64,000 bases of DNA, taken from Zarea fungicola (taxonomy: Eukaryota; Ascomycota; Sordariomycetes; Hypocreales; Cordycipitaceae). Below, piece by piece: positions 1-10,963 of this stretch (positions are counted from its first letter, which is position 1; each line of letters opens with the position of its first letter). Location: NCBI GenBank assembly GCA_900169235.1, contig FWCC01000112.1:115257-179256 (forward strand), written 5' to 3'. Below the pieces are notes generated by a model. The model had not been told where the DNA came from. It ran no database searches and worked only from the letters and a program-made list of their open reading frames with translations. Position numbers and translations under genes: made by a program.

Positions 1-699
1 TTCAAAGTATTGTTTCAGGAATTGTCTTTTTGGCAAGCTAAAGCCGTGGAGCGAAGCAATGCTGGCATATATTGTTGCGAGATTTGCGCAGAGGAACTTG
101 AGTACAGCGGAAATAAAGATGGCAAGGTGCTCTGCTTAGAGTGTTACGATGTCTGGAATTCAGTTGATGACCCTTGTTGGAGTGTCCAAACAGTTGCTTG
201 GGCCCATTTTGCAAATATTTTGGGCGAGGAACTCGACGAGGGCTTTCTCCTTGTCGAAAAGGAGAAGTCAATTCCCCATAACGAGGGGATCTACATAAAG
301 AAAAACCCTGGCGTTTGCTTGTCTGAAAGCTCCGAGGATACCGCACCTCGTAGCAATGGGATTCACATACTAAGACGATCCTACGAGAAGGGCTTTGAGT
401 GGAGAAACCAAGGCCTAATTGAGAAGTACAGAAATAAAGAACCCAACGAGGACTGGCTTATCTTCGACAAATATGAGATCCGTCCTATTGGGCTTCGAAT
501 TTACTCAAATGAGGAACCTACATTGTCCCTTGCATGGCTTCGACAGCGTACAGAACTGCGAAAGCCGTTCAAAAACCTCAAGGAACTTTACACTGACTGG
601 AAGTGCTTTCAAGATAATCTTCAAGGCTTTCGCATTCGTGGCACATTCTCGAGTACCCAGATACGGCCCCGGATTAGAGCAACAGCAAGCGTCAAATGA
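1..699 (+). CDS. 3' part of an unrecognised gene with two CxxC knuckles (5' end outside window)
   Basis: The frame is open from the left edge of the window to a TGA at 697-699, about 232 codons, so the true start lies upstream. Near the beginning there are two CxxC pairs about 15 residues apart (CEIC at roughly nt 76-87 and CLEC at roughly nt 133-144), which would suit a zinc-binding knuckle. The rest is charged and aromatic with no signal peptide or membrane segment. I do not recognise the family; a zinc-ribbon or HNH-like fungal protein is possible but is only inference. The next gene converges on it from the minus strand. Confidence 0.5.
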   Translation, partial: FKVLFQELSFWQAKAVERSNAGIYCCEICAEELEYSGNKDGKVLCLECYDVWNSVDDPCWSVQTVAWAHFANILGEELDEGFLLVEKEKSIPHNEGIYIKKNPGVCLSESSEDTAPRSNGIHILRRSYEKGFEWRNQGLIEKYRNKEPNEDWLIFDKYEIRPIGLRIYSNEEPTLSLAWLRQRTELRKPFKNLKELYTDWKCFQDNLQGFRIRGTFSSTQIRPRIRATASVK

Positions 700-968
700 G
701 AGAAAGTTTGTTGATAAATCTTCTAACATAAGCCGGGAAAACTATTTCTCAGGCGCGAGTTAATGCAAAGTGTTCTATTCATTCAAGAAATCACCATCTC
801 CGCCTCCACATGCTGGTTATTAATCACAAACAGACGAGCGCATGCCACCTTTGAGCAAGACATTTTGGCAAGCATTTGGCATGTTTTTCTACCAAAGTAG
901 CAGTAAAATTAGATGGTGCCATGTTGTTTTCCATTTTCAACTCCACTTTCTCAATTCCATGAAGACTC

Positions 969-2410
969 TCAATCATCATGCAGCTGAACAACGACTTTCG
1001 TCTGCGGCACTTCCTTTTCATACTCGTTCAGCGCTGCCAACAATCCATCCAAGCCTTTCTTCTCGTAAACGTTAAATTCAACAGGAGTAAGCTGACCGTT
1101 TGCCACATGAGGCTCCAGCTGCGGAATCATTTTCTTCGTCTCAGCCGTAATGTGTTGGCCAAAGTCGTCCTTTTGGCCGAGCTTCCCAATGAGGACGTTG
1201 TACGACGTCACACCCTCGGGCATAGTTCGTGGTGTACTATTATTCATCACTCATGTTAGTTTCAGAGTTTTAGAATGACGGCGGGACTATCATGGGTCGG
1301 TTTTAAAACGTACGGATCTGCAGTAGTGAAATACTTGGGGAGGATAGAGGTAGTTTCCAAGATCTTAGCTGCAGCTTCGTGGCTGACGGCGCTGGCGTCG
1401 AAGATAATCGAGTGCTTGCCGGCGGTGACGCCCTGAACCTGTTGGGCTTGTTCTTCAGGGGTAGCCCGGTTGTTGAATGTAGCGTCTGCTCCGTATTCCT
1501 TGACAATCTTGCATCAAGTTAGCACCTCGGGCCAAAAGAAATCAATAACTAACATGGAGTGAAAGGCAGGCACATATCGAATCCAGCGACAAACTTACCG
1601 AGTTCTTGGAAGGAGAGCAGGATGCCACGACTTTGTACCCACAGACACGGGCAATCTAAAAAAAAAAGCGCGACATATTTAGCAAATAATAGAAATGATT
1701 CAAGAAGGAAAAGCCAAGGACAAAAAGATGTACCTGTATCGCAGAGCGACCAACCATGCCGCTGCCACCGAGAACAACTAGCCACTCATCGCGCTGAGGA
1801 GTCTTTTGCGCAGCGTCCGGGATCACAACCTTGGCTCCAACAGAAAGTCCAAAAGTAGCAGTCTATAAGAAAAATTAGCATCCTAGTAGCGCTATACCTT
1901 TTCCCTCTCTTTCTATTGATTGCCTACCTCCAGCGCAACACCGAGAGTAGACGCCTGCGCCGGCGTCAGATTGTCCGGCTTCTTAAAGACGCAGTCCTCA
2001 TCGACGAGGAACGTCTCTTGAAACGGACCAAAGGACTCCTGACCCAACTGGGCATCGCCATACACCCAGTCGCCCTTTTTAAGCCTCTGGCAGTCGCTTC
2101 CGGTTTCGATGACTTGCGCGCAGAAATCGGATCCAAGGACGGCGGGCCAGTCGACGACGAGAATGCCCGTCTTGCGCATGAAGGAGTCACTAAAAACAAA
2201 CGAAGCAAAGACAAGCACGTGTTAACAATGTATCTGGACAGTGGCAAAGGTCACATTCTTGACGAGATGTGGCTCTTACACTGGATTGATTCCTATGTAC
2301 GCCGACCGAACTAGAGCCTGCTTCTTGCCGGCGACCGGACGAGGCAGGTTGTTGACGAGGGTGAATGGTGCGTCAGCCGCCGTGACCAAGATTCCAGATT
2401 GAGTAGCCAT
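969..2410 (-). CDS. Medium-chain dehydrogenase/reductase (enoyl-reductase-like, toxD type), 6 exons
   Basis: I read six exons on the minus strand: 2410-2280, 2189-1928, 1862-1734, 1655-1599, 1507-1314 and 1236-969. The total is 346 residues with all phases agreeing. The protein begins MATQSGILVTAADAPFTLVN, has the GroES-like half first, then a nucleotide-binding segment with a glycine-rich turn (VLGGSGMVG) preceding a helix, typical of the NADP(H)-binding half of medium-chain reductases. No catalytic or structural zinc cysteine cluster is visible, which fits the zinc-independent trans-enoyl reductase/toxD group rather than a classical alcohol dehydrogenase. Several members serve secondary metabolism, but no polyketide or peptide synthase lies nearby, so the substrate is unknown. 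A TATA-like run (TTTAAAAAGG on the minus strand) sits about 105 bp upstream of the ATG. Confidence 0.85.
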
Positions 2411-4065
2411 GATGGACGAATTCAGGGAAAATACTTGGCGCTATTTCCGACAATAGGAAGATTGAGCTTCTCAGCGTTTAGAATATCCCGGTAGGTTGGG
2501 AACTACCTCGCCTTTTTAAACTTTCTCTCAGCCCGCCCTGCCGTCCAGCTGTGTGCTGCACGGCAAACTCGGCATGGGTCGAGTTTCAGCCGCTCGACGA
2601 AGCTCATATCTGGGCAATTCAGCTATTTTCCTCATTGTCAATTATATTAACCCATTTAACTGCATCAGTCATAGCTTATCGGCCCCCAGCTCAATCGTGC
2701 CAGTAATAATGGTTCTCGAATGCGCGTGTGGCTGACTTGCTGAGAATTGGGCGTGCTTTTTTATTTATTTTAAGCTCTCTGCCAGGCAACGGCCATGACG
2801 AAATACCTCCACCACCAGCCAGCCCTACAAACTACTTTCGATGAGAATAAGTGTAGCTGAAGCGCCAAGCCTTGCCAGCGATTGCACACCATGTTTCCAT
2901 GCAGCTGCGACTGCTTGACAAAGCGCCGATCTCGGTTTAATCAGCATCACGTAAATAAAATAATTGCCTTAGTCAATTGCAAAAGAGTCATTGAAAAAGA
3001 AGCCTTCTACCCCGCGAACATGGAAATCGGCACTAACCCGAGGCCGGAGGGGTAAAGTGGCGCTCAGCTTCGCACTGCATGCCTGAAATGAATAAGAAAC
3101 ACAATACTGATAAAGCTAGATTATACATACAATGACTGTTAGTAAAACGTTGCTGGGCTAGACGTAAAGCGGGTAGAATGTGTGGGCTTTTGACCAAGAA
3201 GTAATAGAGAGCTGCAGGAAGCAACTTTGTATGTTTCGGCCGAGTGTATCCCCAACGCCAAATGCCAAAGCCTAGTTTGTAATATCTTATATTTGTATTT
3301 TACAGAAACCAACTGCAATACTGCGCCACCCCAATTCTCAAGTCGATTCAAATTTCTATCGCGTCTAAGCTTCAAGTGTCGAGAAAGAACTTCACGCAAG
3401 ACTAACATTGGCCCTTGCATTGCACAATCCTGCACAGCGTATTAGTCTGCGGCTCACGAAAAGGTGCAGCCACTGTCGCGGCGCGTCTCCAGCAACTCAT
3501 ACAGAGTGAGAGAACTTTTTTTGGTGCTGAATGAGAAAGCCAAAAGGCATAAAGAAAGAGCTCTGAGCAGGTTGAACTTCATTACACTAGGCTGGTTGTA
3601 CAACTTGGTAGAACGACGCACTGGTTTCCGATGGGAAGAGTACGGGCGGGTGGTCAGAAAAGGCAGCTCATTCAACTGGGCTTAGTTGGAAACGCATGCG
3701 GCGTGCAGGACCAAAGGACATTATTCATAAATATTCGCCGGCTCACGCAAATTTTCCCCAAAGGTGCTGATTGACAGTGGGCAGAGGATGGCTGTGCTGG
3801 GATATTCCTTGAAATGGAGATATCCGGCGAAACAAAGACATATTAGACTCTCATTTATGTTTAGGACTGAACTGCAGAGACGGTCAGGCAGCAGAGAGAA
3901 ATATATTGTATGCGGAAAAAAGAACCGCGGGGGCTCAGTGATTTTGTCTCCGCCTTGAACAGTGAGTCGGGCACGTAAGGCTCCCCAGTATGAACATGGA
4001 GCCGACATTTGCCTCTCGGCCTCTCCATTCTCACTCACGCTCTACGCGCATCTTTGTTGGGTACG
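2411..4065. other. Intergenic region, no supported gene
   Basis: This holds the promoter side of the reductase gene and the upstream region of the F-box gene. Short open frames exist on both strands (for example 3454-3675 minus), but they overlap each other, match no family I know and lack convincing splice structure. No repeat or RNA gene was seen. Confidence 0.5.
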
Positions 4066-4977
4066 ATGACTTTCGCAGCTCTGGAAATATGGCATATCCT
4101 CTGCGATATTCTGATGTACCTGCCGGAGCAGGATCTACTAGTCGCCGCGCAAAGGGTCTGCCGTCAATGGCGCTACATCATCAAGAACACTAAAGTGCTG
4201 CAAGAAGCACTGTTCCTTTGCCCCTCGCAAGACTCCAGCACGGTGTCCTCGGGGTTGCGGCTTAATCCCCTCCTCCAGTGCCGCTTCCCCGCGCTCTTTG
4301 ACGGCTTGTGGCACGCAAAGACACTCACGACCGTTGTCGGCCCTTGGGGGACGATGGACTGGTCGCGAGGGACGATTCATCATGGGCCGTCACTCGACGC
4401 TGAGCCGGAATCCGGCCCTGACGCAACAGCCCTGGCACGTATGGATGCCTATTCTCGAAGCACAGCAAGTTGGAGGAAAATGGCGCCCTGCAGTCCGGCG
4501 CCTACCGAGCTGCAAGCTAGCTACGCTCTGCGCCGCGGCACAAGGGGTTCACTACGCCGCTGTATGTTTCGGACTCTCAAGTTTGGCCATAGATCTGGGA
4601 CGAACACTAGCAATTCTGGCCGTGGCCAACACGACTTTGTCACATTTGGTCTTATCTATGACATTGTCGAAAGCTCGTGGTGTGGCCATGATCCAGAAGG
4701 TGCAAAGATCGTTCGAATTGACTACTTTCGCCCAAGCTATACCGCGTCCAGTGATGACGACGAAACTCGGCAGAGCCTACGGGACGCTTTTTCTGAAGCA
4801 TCCATCGGGGGATTCAGCAAGGTGTTAATTCATCTGGATAGAAGAGCTCAGTGTGGTGAGGCAAGCCGTACCATGAATAGGCGGATGGCGACAACATGGC
4901 GTAAACAGAGGTTCCAAAGTCAAGGACGGATGATGTTATCTGATGTCATATGGGATCGGGCGCTTACATATTCCTGA
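4066..4977 (+). CDS. F-box protein (putative SCF ubiquitin-ligase adaptor)
   Basis: Single-exon gene of 303 residues. The N terminus carries an F-box-like segment: a hydrophobic helix ending in LPEQDLLVAAQRVCRQW at about residues 19-35. F-box proteins of this kind bind Skp1 in SCF ubiquitin ligases and recruit substrates; that role is family knowledge. The middle has an aspartate/tyrosine segment followed by ASWRKM at about 140, which resembles the conserved 'ASWRRM' region in many fungal F-box proteins. I chose the ATG at 4066 because it places the F-box at the extreme N terminus; an in-frame upstream start at about 4009 would add 19 residues. A 176-codon frame in +2 over the same region is a shadow. 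No substrate-binding repeats are visible. Confidence 0.65.
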   Translation: MTFAALEIWHILCDILMYLPEQDLLVAAQRVCRQWRYIIKNTKVLQEALFLCPSQDSSTVSSGLRLNPLLQCRFPALFDGLWHAKTLTTVVGPWGTMDWSRGTIHHGPSLDAEPESGPDATALARMDAYSRSTASWRKMAPCSPAPTELQASYALRRGTRGSLRRCMFRTLKFGHRSGTNTSNSGRGQHDFVTFGLIYDIVESSWCGHDPEGAKIVRIDYFRPSYTASSDDDETRQSLRDAFSEASIGGFSKVLIHLDRRAQCGEASRTMNRRMATTWRKQRFQSQGRMMLSDVIWDRALTYS

Positions 4978-7900
4978 AAGTTACTCTGGGAAACTGTTTT
5001 ATGCCTTTACGGCAATGGAGACTATTGTTGATGCACATGCTGAAATAGTGCTTGTCAAGCAACGTATCCATGGAAACCTAACGCCCGATGCAGGCTTCTG
5101 TCGGTCATCGCCGAGACCCACGGCAGCCTGCCATGGAAACGAGAAAGTCAGGTCATGACGGTGGCTGTAGATATATTTCCTGTTTGTTTTTTTTTTGCTC
5201 TGTGATTCCTTCTGACTCCCTTTATATAGAGGACGAATTCCTGTTCCAATTGTAGCAAGACTTTTATCATCATCAAGTTACATTCTGCATACCAGCTGGT
5301 AGAAGCACCCTCTAGTGTGTACAGAGTACCTAACTGTGATCCTATAAATAACCAGCTAGATTATACATTGCATATTCTACTTCTCCCTTGATTTAAACCT
5401 TGGAATTGTGATAATGCCAACGTGATGCACTCTCGGTTGCAGCCGCGGGTGTGTCTCGCTAGTGTCTTTCGTCTCAGGCCATTTATGTGATTGACAGGAG
5501 TCGTGCTGCTAGTCGTGTATATTGCCTAAAAACATAATGATGGCTGAGCAAAGATAACAACAAGCTGTTCGATGGGCCAAGGAACAAGACAAGGTGATTG
5601 AGTTGTGGGTGAAGAAAGGTCTATGTAGAAATTAACGGCCTGAGCTAGCTCTCATTATTTGTCTAGCTTAGTGTATGTAAGCCAGACTCGTATAATGAAC
5701 TATGTACAACAGTCTGTCATCTTGCTGCTAAATTCGAGCCTAGAATGAATGTTGATCGGGCCGATTGAATAATCCATACTTGTTCAAAAAATGGACACTT
5801 TTCTTTCGCGTAAGAAGTGGATTCCTACATGATTCTAGCCTTTAAAAGAGAGTGTCCTGCTTTAGGCTAAACAGAATAAGACATGTATCAGGTATACATT
5901 TGGTGCACCATTTTGCAGGGGGAGGGAGGACTAACCGTTACATGCACTCTTCCGGTTAAATCTTTTTGTTTCCAGTTCTATTTTAATTTCTATGCAAAAA
6001 CATTACAGTACCGCAGAAAATCTCATCTTAATGTCTCAGGAACTCATTGTATTTCGAAACGTCTTACGGCTGACAAGAGCCTCAGTTCCACTAGATGCTC
6101 ATTCAAACTACAGTATAGCGCTATTCCATTCTGTTAGCATATATTGGCCCATGACAGTCAGTAAGCCTTCACCAACCACCGTTGATGGCCCCTCCGTTTC
6201 GTGTAATTTGGTGGCATTGCCAAGACCCCGACTGCGGAAGTATCTGTGACTAGCCCAGCCATGGCGCGAGTAGCCTTGCGCTAGACAATCAGGCAAGTCA
6301 TGGCTCGCTCAAGTAGCTCCGCTTCTATCCGTTACTCCTCTTGGTAACTGATCTCCCCTCGTAGGGCTATGATGGCTCAACTGTGATTCTGTGAATGGCC
6401 CTCTGGCTAGCTAACCGGGAAGGAGCGCTGCGAAGTAATTGTAAACAAACTACATTGTTGTAACCATCACACGGGAAATCAATATGCAAAGGATGGCAAC
6501 ACTATAATGGGTGACAGCCCATAGCACTAAATGTTTATGTTTATGCTTCAGATGAGGTCTTGCTGGTCTATATTCAACGCAGCACATGAGAGAGGCTGGC
6601 ATTTATTATCCCCGAATTGATCAGAATAAGTATGGATTTCGCAAACCGGGTTGAGTGTGGTCGTGACCTCGCGCAGGACCCTTACCAGGCGTCAGCCAAG
6701 TATACAATGGGCTGAAGAAATAATTGGTAGTTGTTAGGAGAGGCCAATTTAGCTTTCTTGGATGTTAATACGCACAGAACCTGTTGAGGTGCAAGCTATT
6801 CTCATTTTGCTCTTGAAAAATGTCAAATAGGGATTTATGGATCTTGATAATATTACTCTACTAGTCGTCTGCCACAAATATGCGCACGCAACTGCAGTGC
6901 CATGCTCGTATAGGTTATCTATTGTATCTTTAGAATTCTGAATAATGGATGTTGCAGAGGTGAGCTGAGGCTCTCGCATTTAGACTTGGCATCAAAACAG
7001 CACCATATCTAACTTTGAGCAGGCATTATGATTATGTGCGACATTTAAAGCAAATGCAGTAGCTGTTTATTGCACCGGATCCCCAGTAGTGCTGGCTGCA
7101 CTAATAGAAAATATTTTTTGACAAATTAGAGGACTGCATTTATGGCCTCATGGGTTCATAATGCAATCGCCATACCCGGATCCATTGCCTTTAAATTAGA
7201 CAACTCGATAGTAGTGCTAATTTGGTGAAGTAGGCCCGCAACTCCACAGGGCGTCATGAACAACTGTGTAGGAATAACACCTGAATGGGATTAGTTAGCT
7301 AGTTGATTGTATAATTCTGCACATGAGGATGCACAAACAGCCGTAATATCAAAATTAAGGAATGCATTAACACGTGCTAGTTACTACAAAGCGCCTTGAA
7401 TGGCCATAACTTACTGTGTTGTTGCTTTTCACCTATTAGCGCCTCTTAGCGCCCATTTGCATTCAACAAAGGCCGGTTTTAAAACATATCAGCGCTAATA
7501 AGTTCTAAGGCCTTCTCGATCCCGGTCCGCGGGCCCGACTTGTAATACTCCCTTCTCTGTTACGACTCAGGCATGCACTCTCAATGAGTTGCCCACGTTT
7601 TCCCTGCGGGCTACAGCGACACTACGCATGCGTGACTCAGCCATGTGCATGAAGTCTCAAGCGTGCAGGTTCAACCCCTGGCTGCAGGTGACGCTGCCGG
7701 GTTGATGGCTCATATCACGAAACATAGCGTGCCCAACTCGGAAAGCGCTGATGACAATGCGGACTGTCGGATGTTTAATATGGATCATTAGGTACCAGGG
7801 ACATGTTGGCACACGGGAACTGCCGTATTTCACCATTGGAGACCTAAAGCCCAATTTCATAGTTACTGGTTTATGTAATTCCTCGGCTCGAAACGAAGCA

Positions 7901-7984
7901 GCGAGAGACTTATAAGAAGAGTCCACGGCCACATGTTTTTGATTCGAGAATCCAGGCACACTCCGTGGTCTACAATCTTACAAT
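4978..7984. other. 3 kb gene-poor region
   Basis: Only short scattered open frames occur here, none with family resemblance, signal peptide plus length, or splice structure I can defend. The DNA is visibly AT-rich with many stop codons in every frame. The last 200 bp form the upstream region of the secreted oxidase and include a TATA-like TTATAAG at about 7909-7915. No inverted-repeat pair, transposase fragment or RNA gene was recognised. Confidence 0.5.
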
Positions 7985-9400
7985 ATGTTGTCCCTCAGCC
8001 GCTCTGTCTTCGCTCTTCTCGCCCTGCACGCCGGTGCTGCGGCTGCTGCTCCCAACAGCAAGTTTGACGACTCTAACTTCAAGCAAGAGGACATCATCAA
8101 CAAGGAGTTCGTCGTCGTTGGATGCGGTGCAGGTGGTACAAAGGCTGCCATCGCGTTCAAGGATGCCGGCAAGGAGGTTGTTGTGGTCGAGGGCCGCGGC
8201 CGATGCGGCGGTCACGTCCAGTCCTACGTGGACCCTGCCACTGGTGTCAACATCAACGCTGCCGTCCAGCTTCTCATCAACGACCCAGTGACCCAGACCT
8301 TCGCTAACCGCCTGGGTGTTAAGCTAGCACCTGCCAGCGCCACGCTGGGTGACCAACACACCAACGTGTGGGCTGACTTCTCCACAGGCAAGCCTGTTGA
8401 TATCCAGCTGCCTGGCCCTGAAGTCCTGGTTCCCAAGCTCACCAAGTACATTGGTCTTCTTAAGACCAAGTACGCCTTCCTTGAGCAGGGCTACTACCTC
8501 CCCCCAGCCATCCCAGACGAGCTTGCGGGCACCTTTGGCGACTTCTTGATCAAGAACGAGTTGACGGAAATCCTCTACCCCATCTACCTCTACAGCCAGC
8601 ACGGTGACGACACCAAGTACCCAGCTGTGTATGCTCTGCAGCAGTTCGACGCCAGGTGGGCTCAGTCTCTCCTCGTCGGTCACGTCGCCCCCCCGAGAAT
8701 GCAAGACCTCTACGACAGCGCGCTGAAGATTCTCGGTACTGGCCCGGATGGTGTGATGCTCAACACTACGATCGTTCAGACCGAGCGTTCTGATGCAGGC
8801 GTCAAGCTGATTGTCAAGACCCAGTCTGGCGAGAAGCTCATCAAGGCGAAGAAGATGCTGATGAGTGGTTACCCTCTCAAGAGCAACCTCGGTGGCTGGG
8901 ATCTCAGCACGGAGGAAAGTGCACTGTTCGACAGGTGGCAAACCCTTGGATACATTGGCGGCATCATCGAGAGCAAGAGCCTCAACACCACCCCCAGCTA
9001 CAACAACGTCTCGCCCAACCCTCCTTTCTTCTTGCCCACCTTTGCTGGATTATACCTCTTTGGCGCCGTCCCCGGACACACCGATAAATTCTCATTCTTT
9101 CTGTCTTCCCCTAAGCCCATTGCCACCGACCAAGGGTTGGCTATCGTCGAGGAACAAATCAAGCGACTGGACGCCGCCGGCATTGTTGACGCCTCAGATT
9201 TCAACATTGTTGACAAGTTCAACCACTTCAACTACCGCCTCTGGGTGTCAGAAGCTGAAATTAAGGACCACTTCTATAAGAAGTTGTACGACCTTCAGGG
9301 CAAACACAGCACTTTCTATACTGGAGCAACCTTTGCGGCACATGATCATGCCAAGATTTGGGCCTTCTCCGACAGAATTGTGGCCAACATGCTCTCCTAA
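7985..9400 (+). CDS. Secreted FAD-dependent amine oxidase-like protein
   Basis: Intronless gene of 471 residues. Residues 1-22 are a signal peptide ending in an alanine run (AAAAA before PNSK). A Rossmann FAD fold follows: beta strand, G46-x-G48-x-x-G51, then the acidic E69 that closes the second strand, and a GRCGGH motif at 72-77 that corresponds to the GGR region of flavin amine oxidases. The C terminus (about 440-471) has a conserved-looking YTGATFAAHDHAKIW segment near the predicted flavin. The closest description I can give is a secreted NAD(P)-binding Rossmann/flavin oxidoreductase of the amine oxidase or beta-cyclopiazonate dehydrogenase-like kind. Substrate is unknown. Codon use is strongly C-ending, which suggests good expression. 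No neighbouring biosynthetic gene hints at its pathway. Confidence 0.85.
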   Translation: MLSLSRSVFALLALHAGAAAAAPNSKFDDSNFKQEDIINKEFVVVGCGAGGTKAAIAFKDAGKEVVVVEGRGRCGGHVQSYVDPATGVNINAAVQLLINDPVTQTFANRLGVKLAPASATLGDQHTNVWADFSTGKPVDIQLPGPEVLVPKLTKYIGLLKTKYAFLEQGYYLPPAIPDELAGTFGDFLIKNELTEILYPIYLYSQHGDDTKYPAVYALQQFDARWAQSLLVGHVAPPRMQDLYDSALKILGTGPDGVMLNTTIVQTERSDAGVKLIVKTQSGEKLIKAKKMLMSGYPLKSNLGGWDLSTEESALFDRWQTLGYIGGIIESKSLNTTPSYNNVSPNPPFFLPTFAGLYLFGAVPGHTDKFSFFLSSPKPIATDQGLAIVEEQIKRLDAAGIVDASDFNIVDKFNHFNYRLWVSEAEIKDHFYKKLYDLQGKHSTFYTGATFAAHDHAKIWAFSDRIVANMLS

Positions 9401-10206
9401 GTACTTGGAGAGAGTAGTAGTATATAGGTATAGTCTAGCAATAGAGCAGCCAAATTTCCGCCAGGGATACTGTCAATGGGGTGAAGCATTTTGCACCTTC
9501 TTGGCTTACAATACCTTTGGTTTCAGGTGAGCATGGAGATCCAAGTTTTCAGTATTCACAGTTTTTTTTGAATCAATGGCAGATAGTATGCATTTACACC
9601 AGCCTAGACTAGCTATGGCCCTTTCTCTTTTTGACATTCTACAGTATTAATCTATATTATACCCTATATCTTTTACTTTGGATCAGAAATATCAGCGACC
9701 TTGCATGAACAGCTTTTCAAGTCTCTCACATTTTCCTTGAGCATCTTTAATATTACATTTATAACACGTCACAGTCGTCAAACGTTCCCCCCTTCGGTAG
9801 TCCTAATGAGATCTCCAATATAAACACATTTGAAGTGCAATGCATTCTAAGCATACCGTTCTGTCAATTCTCCCATTCCTTGCTCAATCGAGCAGTGGAT
9901 ACAGGGTCCTGGTTCTTTAAGGACCCTAGGCGCTACAGCAACCTTTGGCTCTCTTGTAGTTGATATGCTTTTACGTTTCAAAAAGAGATTTAAGACTGTT
10001 TTTTTTTCTTTCCACATCTCAATTTTCTGTCTCCCGTTTCTATTTTTCTTTTAATTTTATATGAATTCTTTGACCAGTCTTCCTGCGTTTCTTTCGTCCT
10101 TCTTTTTCTGCCATCCCACCTACGTCTCAACGCCTTGCAGATCTGGTGCCAGTATGCATAAACTAGTGTATACATATACCGGATACCTGTACGCCTCCTC
10201 CAGCTC
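9401..10206. other. Intergenic region between convergent genes
   Basis: The 3' regions of the oxidase (plus) and the small secreted protein (minus) meet here. The sequence is AT-rich with T tracts (for example around 9561-9568 and 9998-10010). No gene is supported. Confidence 0.5.
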
Positions 10207-10815
10207 TTAGTACTCCTTAAAGTCCTGCGAGACTTCCAACTCACACCAACCAAGGTAGGTAATGTTCGGGTCACTGGGGACACCGACATCACGAGCTTGA
10301 GATGACTCCCGAATCTTCAACTCGGCACCGGCGCTAAAGAGCTGCACCTGAACAAACGCGCCCATTATAGAGTTCTCTTGTCTAAATTCTCCTGCAGCAC
10401 CAGCCATGTGCTGAGGCACACCGCCGGTTCCGGCATGACGAGCAGCATTCATCAAATCTAAAACCTCTTGCACACCAGTAACGTCTGCCGTTCGGCGCTG
10501 TTGAGGGGTAATGCTAATGGTGACCCTGATGCGCCCTCCCTGGGCTGAACGTGTCACTGTTACAGTGTTTCTGAATCGCCCGTCGTTGTTAGGGCCGCTT
10601 GCCACATCACGTCGGGCTTGGCTAAAAGCTTGATCCCAGATTTGATTGTAGTCTGTTCTTTGAACGGTTGAGACCGAGACGCATGCACCGTCTTTATGGT
10701 CAACTGGCCCTTCCAGTGTCCGCTTGGCAAGCTTATCTCCGCTGTTGTTTCTCAAGACAGCGGACTTTGCAACCCCGGAGAGTAAAGCGACTTGCAAAAG
10801 ATTTGAGATATGCAT
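10207..10815 (-). CDS. Small secreted preproprotein with Kex2-type site
   Basis: Single-exon gene of 202 residues. I chose the ATG at 10815 because it starts a clean signal peptide (MHISNLLQVALLSGVAKSA); an ATG-like frame 18 codons upstream would bury it. A short pro-region ends in the dibasic KR at residues 31-32, a likely Kex2 cleavage site, leaving a mature protein of about 170 residues. The mature part has only two cysteines, one near each end (ACVSV and GWCEL), so a single terminal-to-terminal disulfide is plausible. I do not recognise the family. A TATA box (reverse complement of CTTTTTATA at 10955-10963) lies about 140 bp upstream. An effector or hydrolase role would be speculation. 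Confidence 0.6.
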   Translation of the reverse strand: MHISNLLQVALLSGVAKSAVLRNNSGDKLAKRTLEGPVDHKDGACVSVSTVQRTDYNQIWDQAFSQARRDVASGPNNDGRFRNTVTVTRSAQGGRIRVTISITPQQRRTADVTGVQEVLDLMNAARHAGTGGVPQHMAGAAGEFRQENSIMGAFVQVQLFSAGAELKIRESSQARDVGVPSDPNITYLGWCELEVSQDFKEY

Positions 10816-10954
10816 TTTTCTTAAAATCGGGCACTGGCAGGTGTGATTGATTATTTGTGTCTGTATCAAAGAGTTATAATGAGAGAGATGGGAAATCCTG
10901 TTGGTTGAAGGGGAATCGATTCAAGATGAGCGAAGTGTCGTCGAACATTTCTAG

Positions 10955-10963
10955 CTTTTTATA
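10955..10963 (-). promoter_or_regulatory. TATA box of the small secreted protein gene
   Basis: On the minus strand this reads TATAAAAAG, about 140 bp before the chosen ATG at 10815, a normal distance for a strongly regulated fungal gene. Confidence 0.45.

Noticed and set aside
3454..3675. 73-codon minus-strand frame with a hydrophobic leader
   Set aside because: Too short, internal methionine needed for the leader, and an equally long antisense frame exists.
4298..4828. 176-codon plus-strand frame within the F-box gene
   Set aside because: It overlaps the F-box frame, whose F-box and ASWRKM segments are both in the longer frame, so it is a shadow.
7640..7700. GGTTCAACC word resembling a tRNA T-loop
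   Set aside because: Only four stem pairs, and no matching D-arm or acceptor stem upstream.
7657..7959. 100-codon minus-strand frame just upstream of the secreted oxidase
   Set aside because: It fills the oxidase promoter, has no family resemblance and no signal peptide; probably chance.
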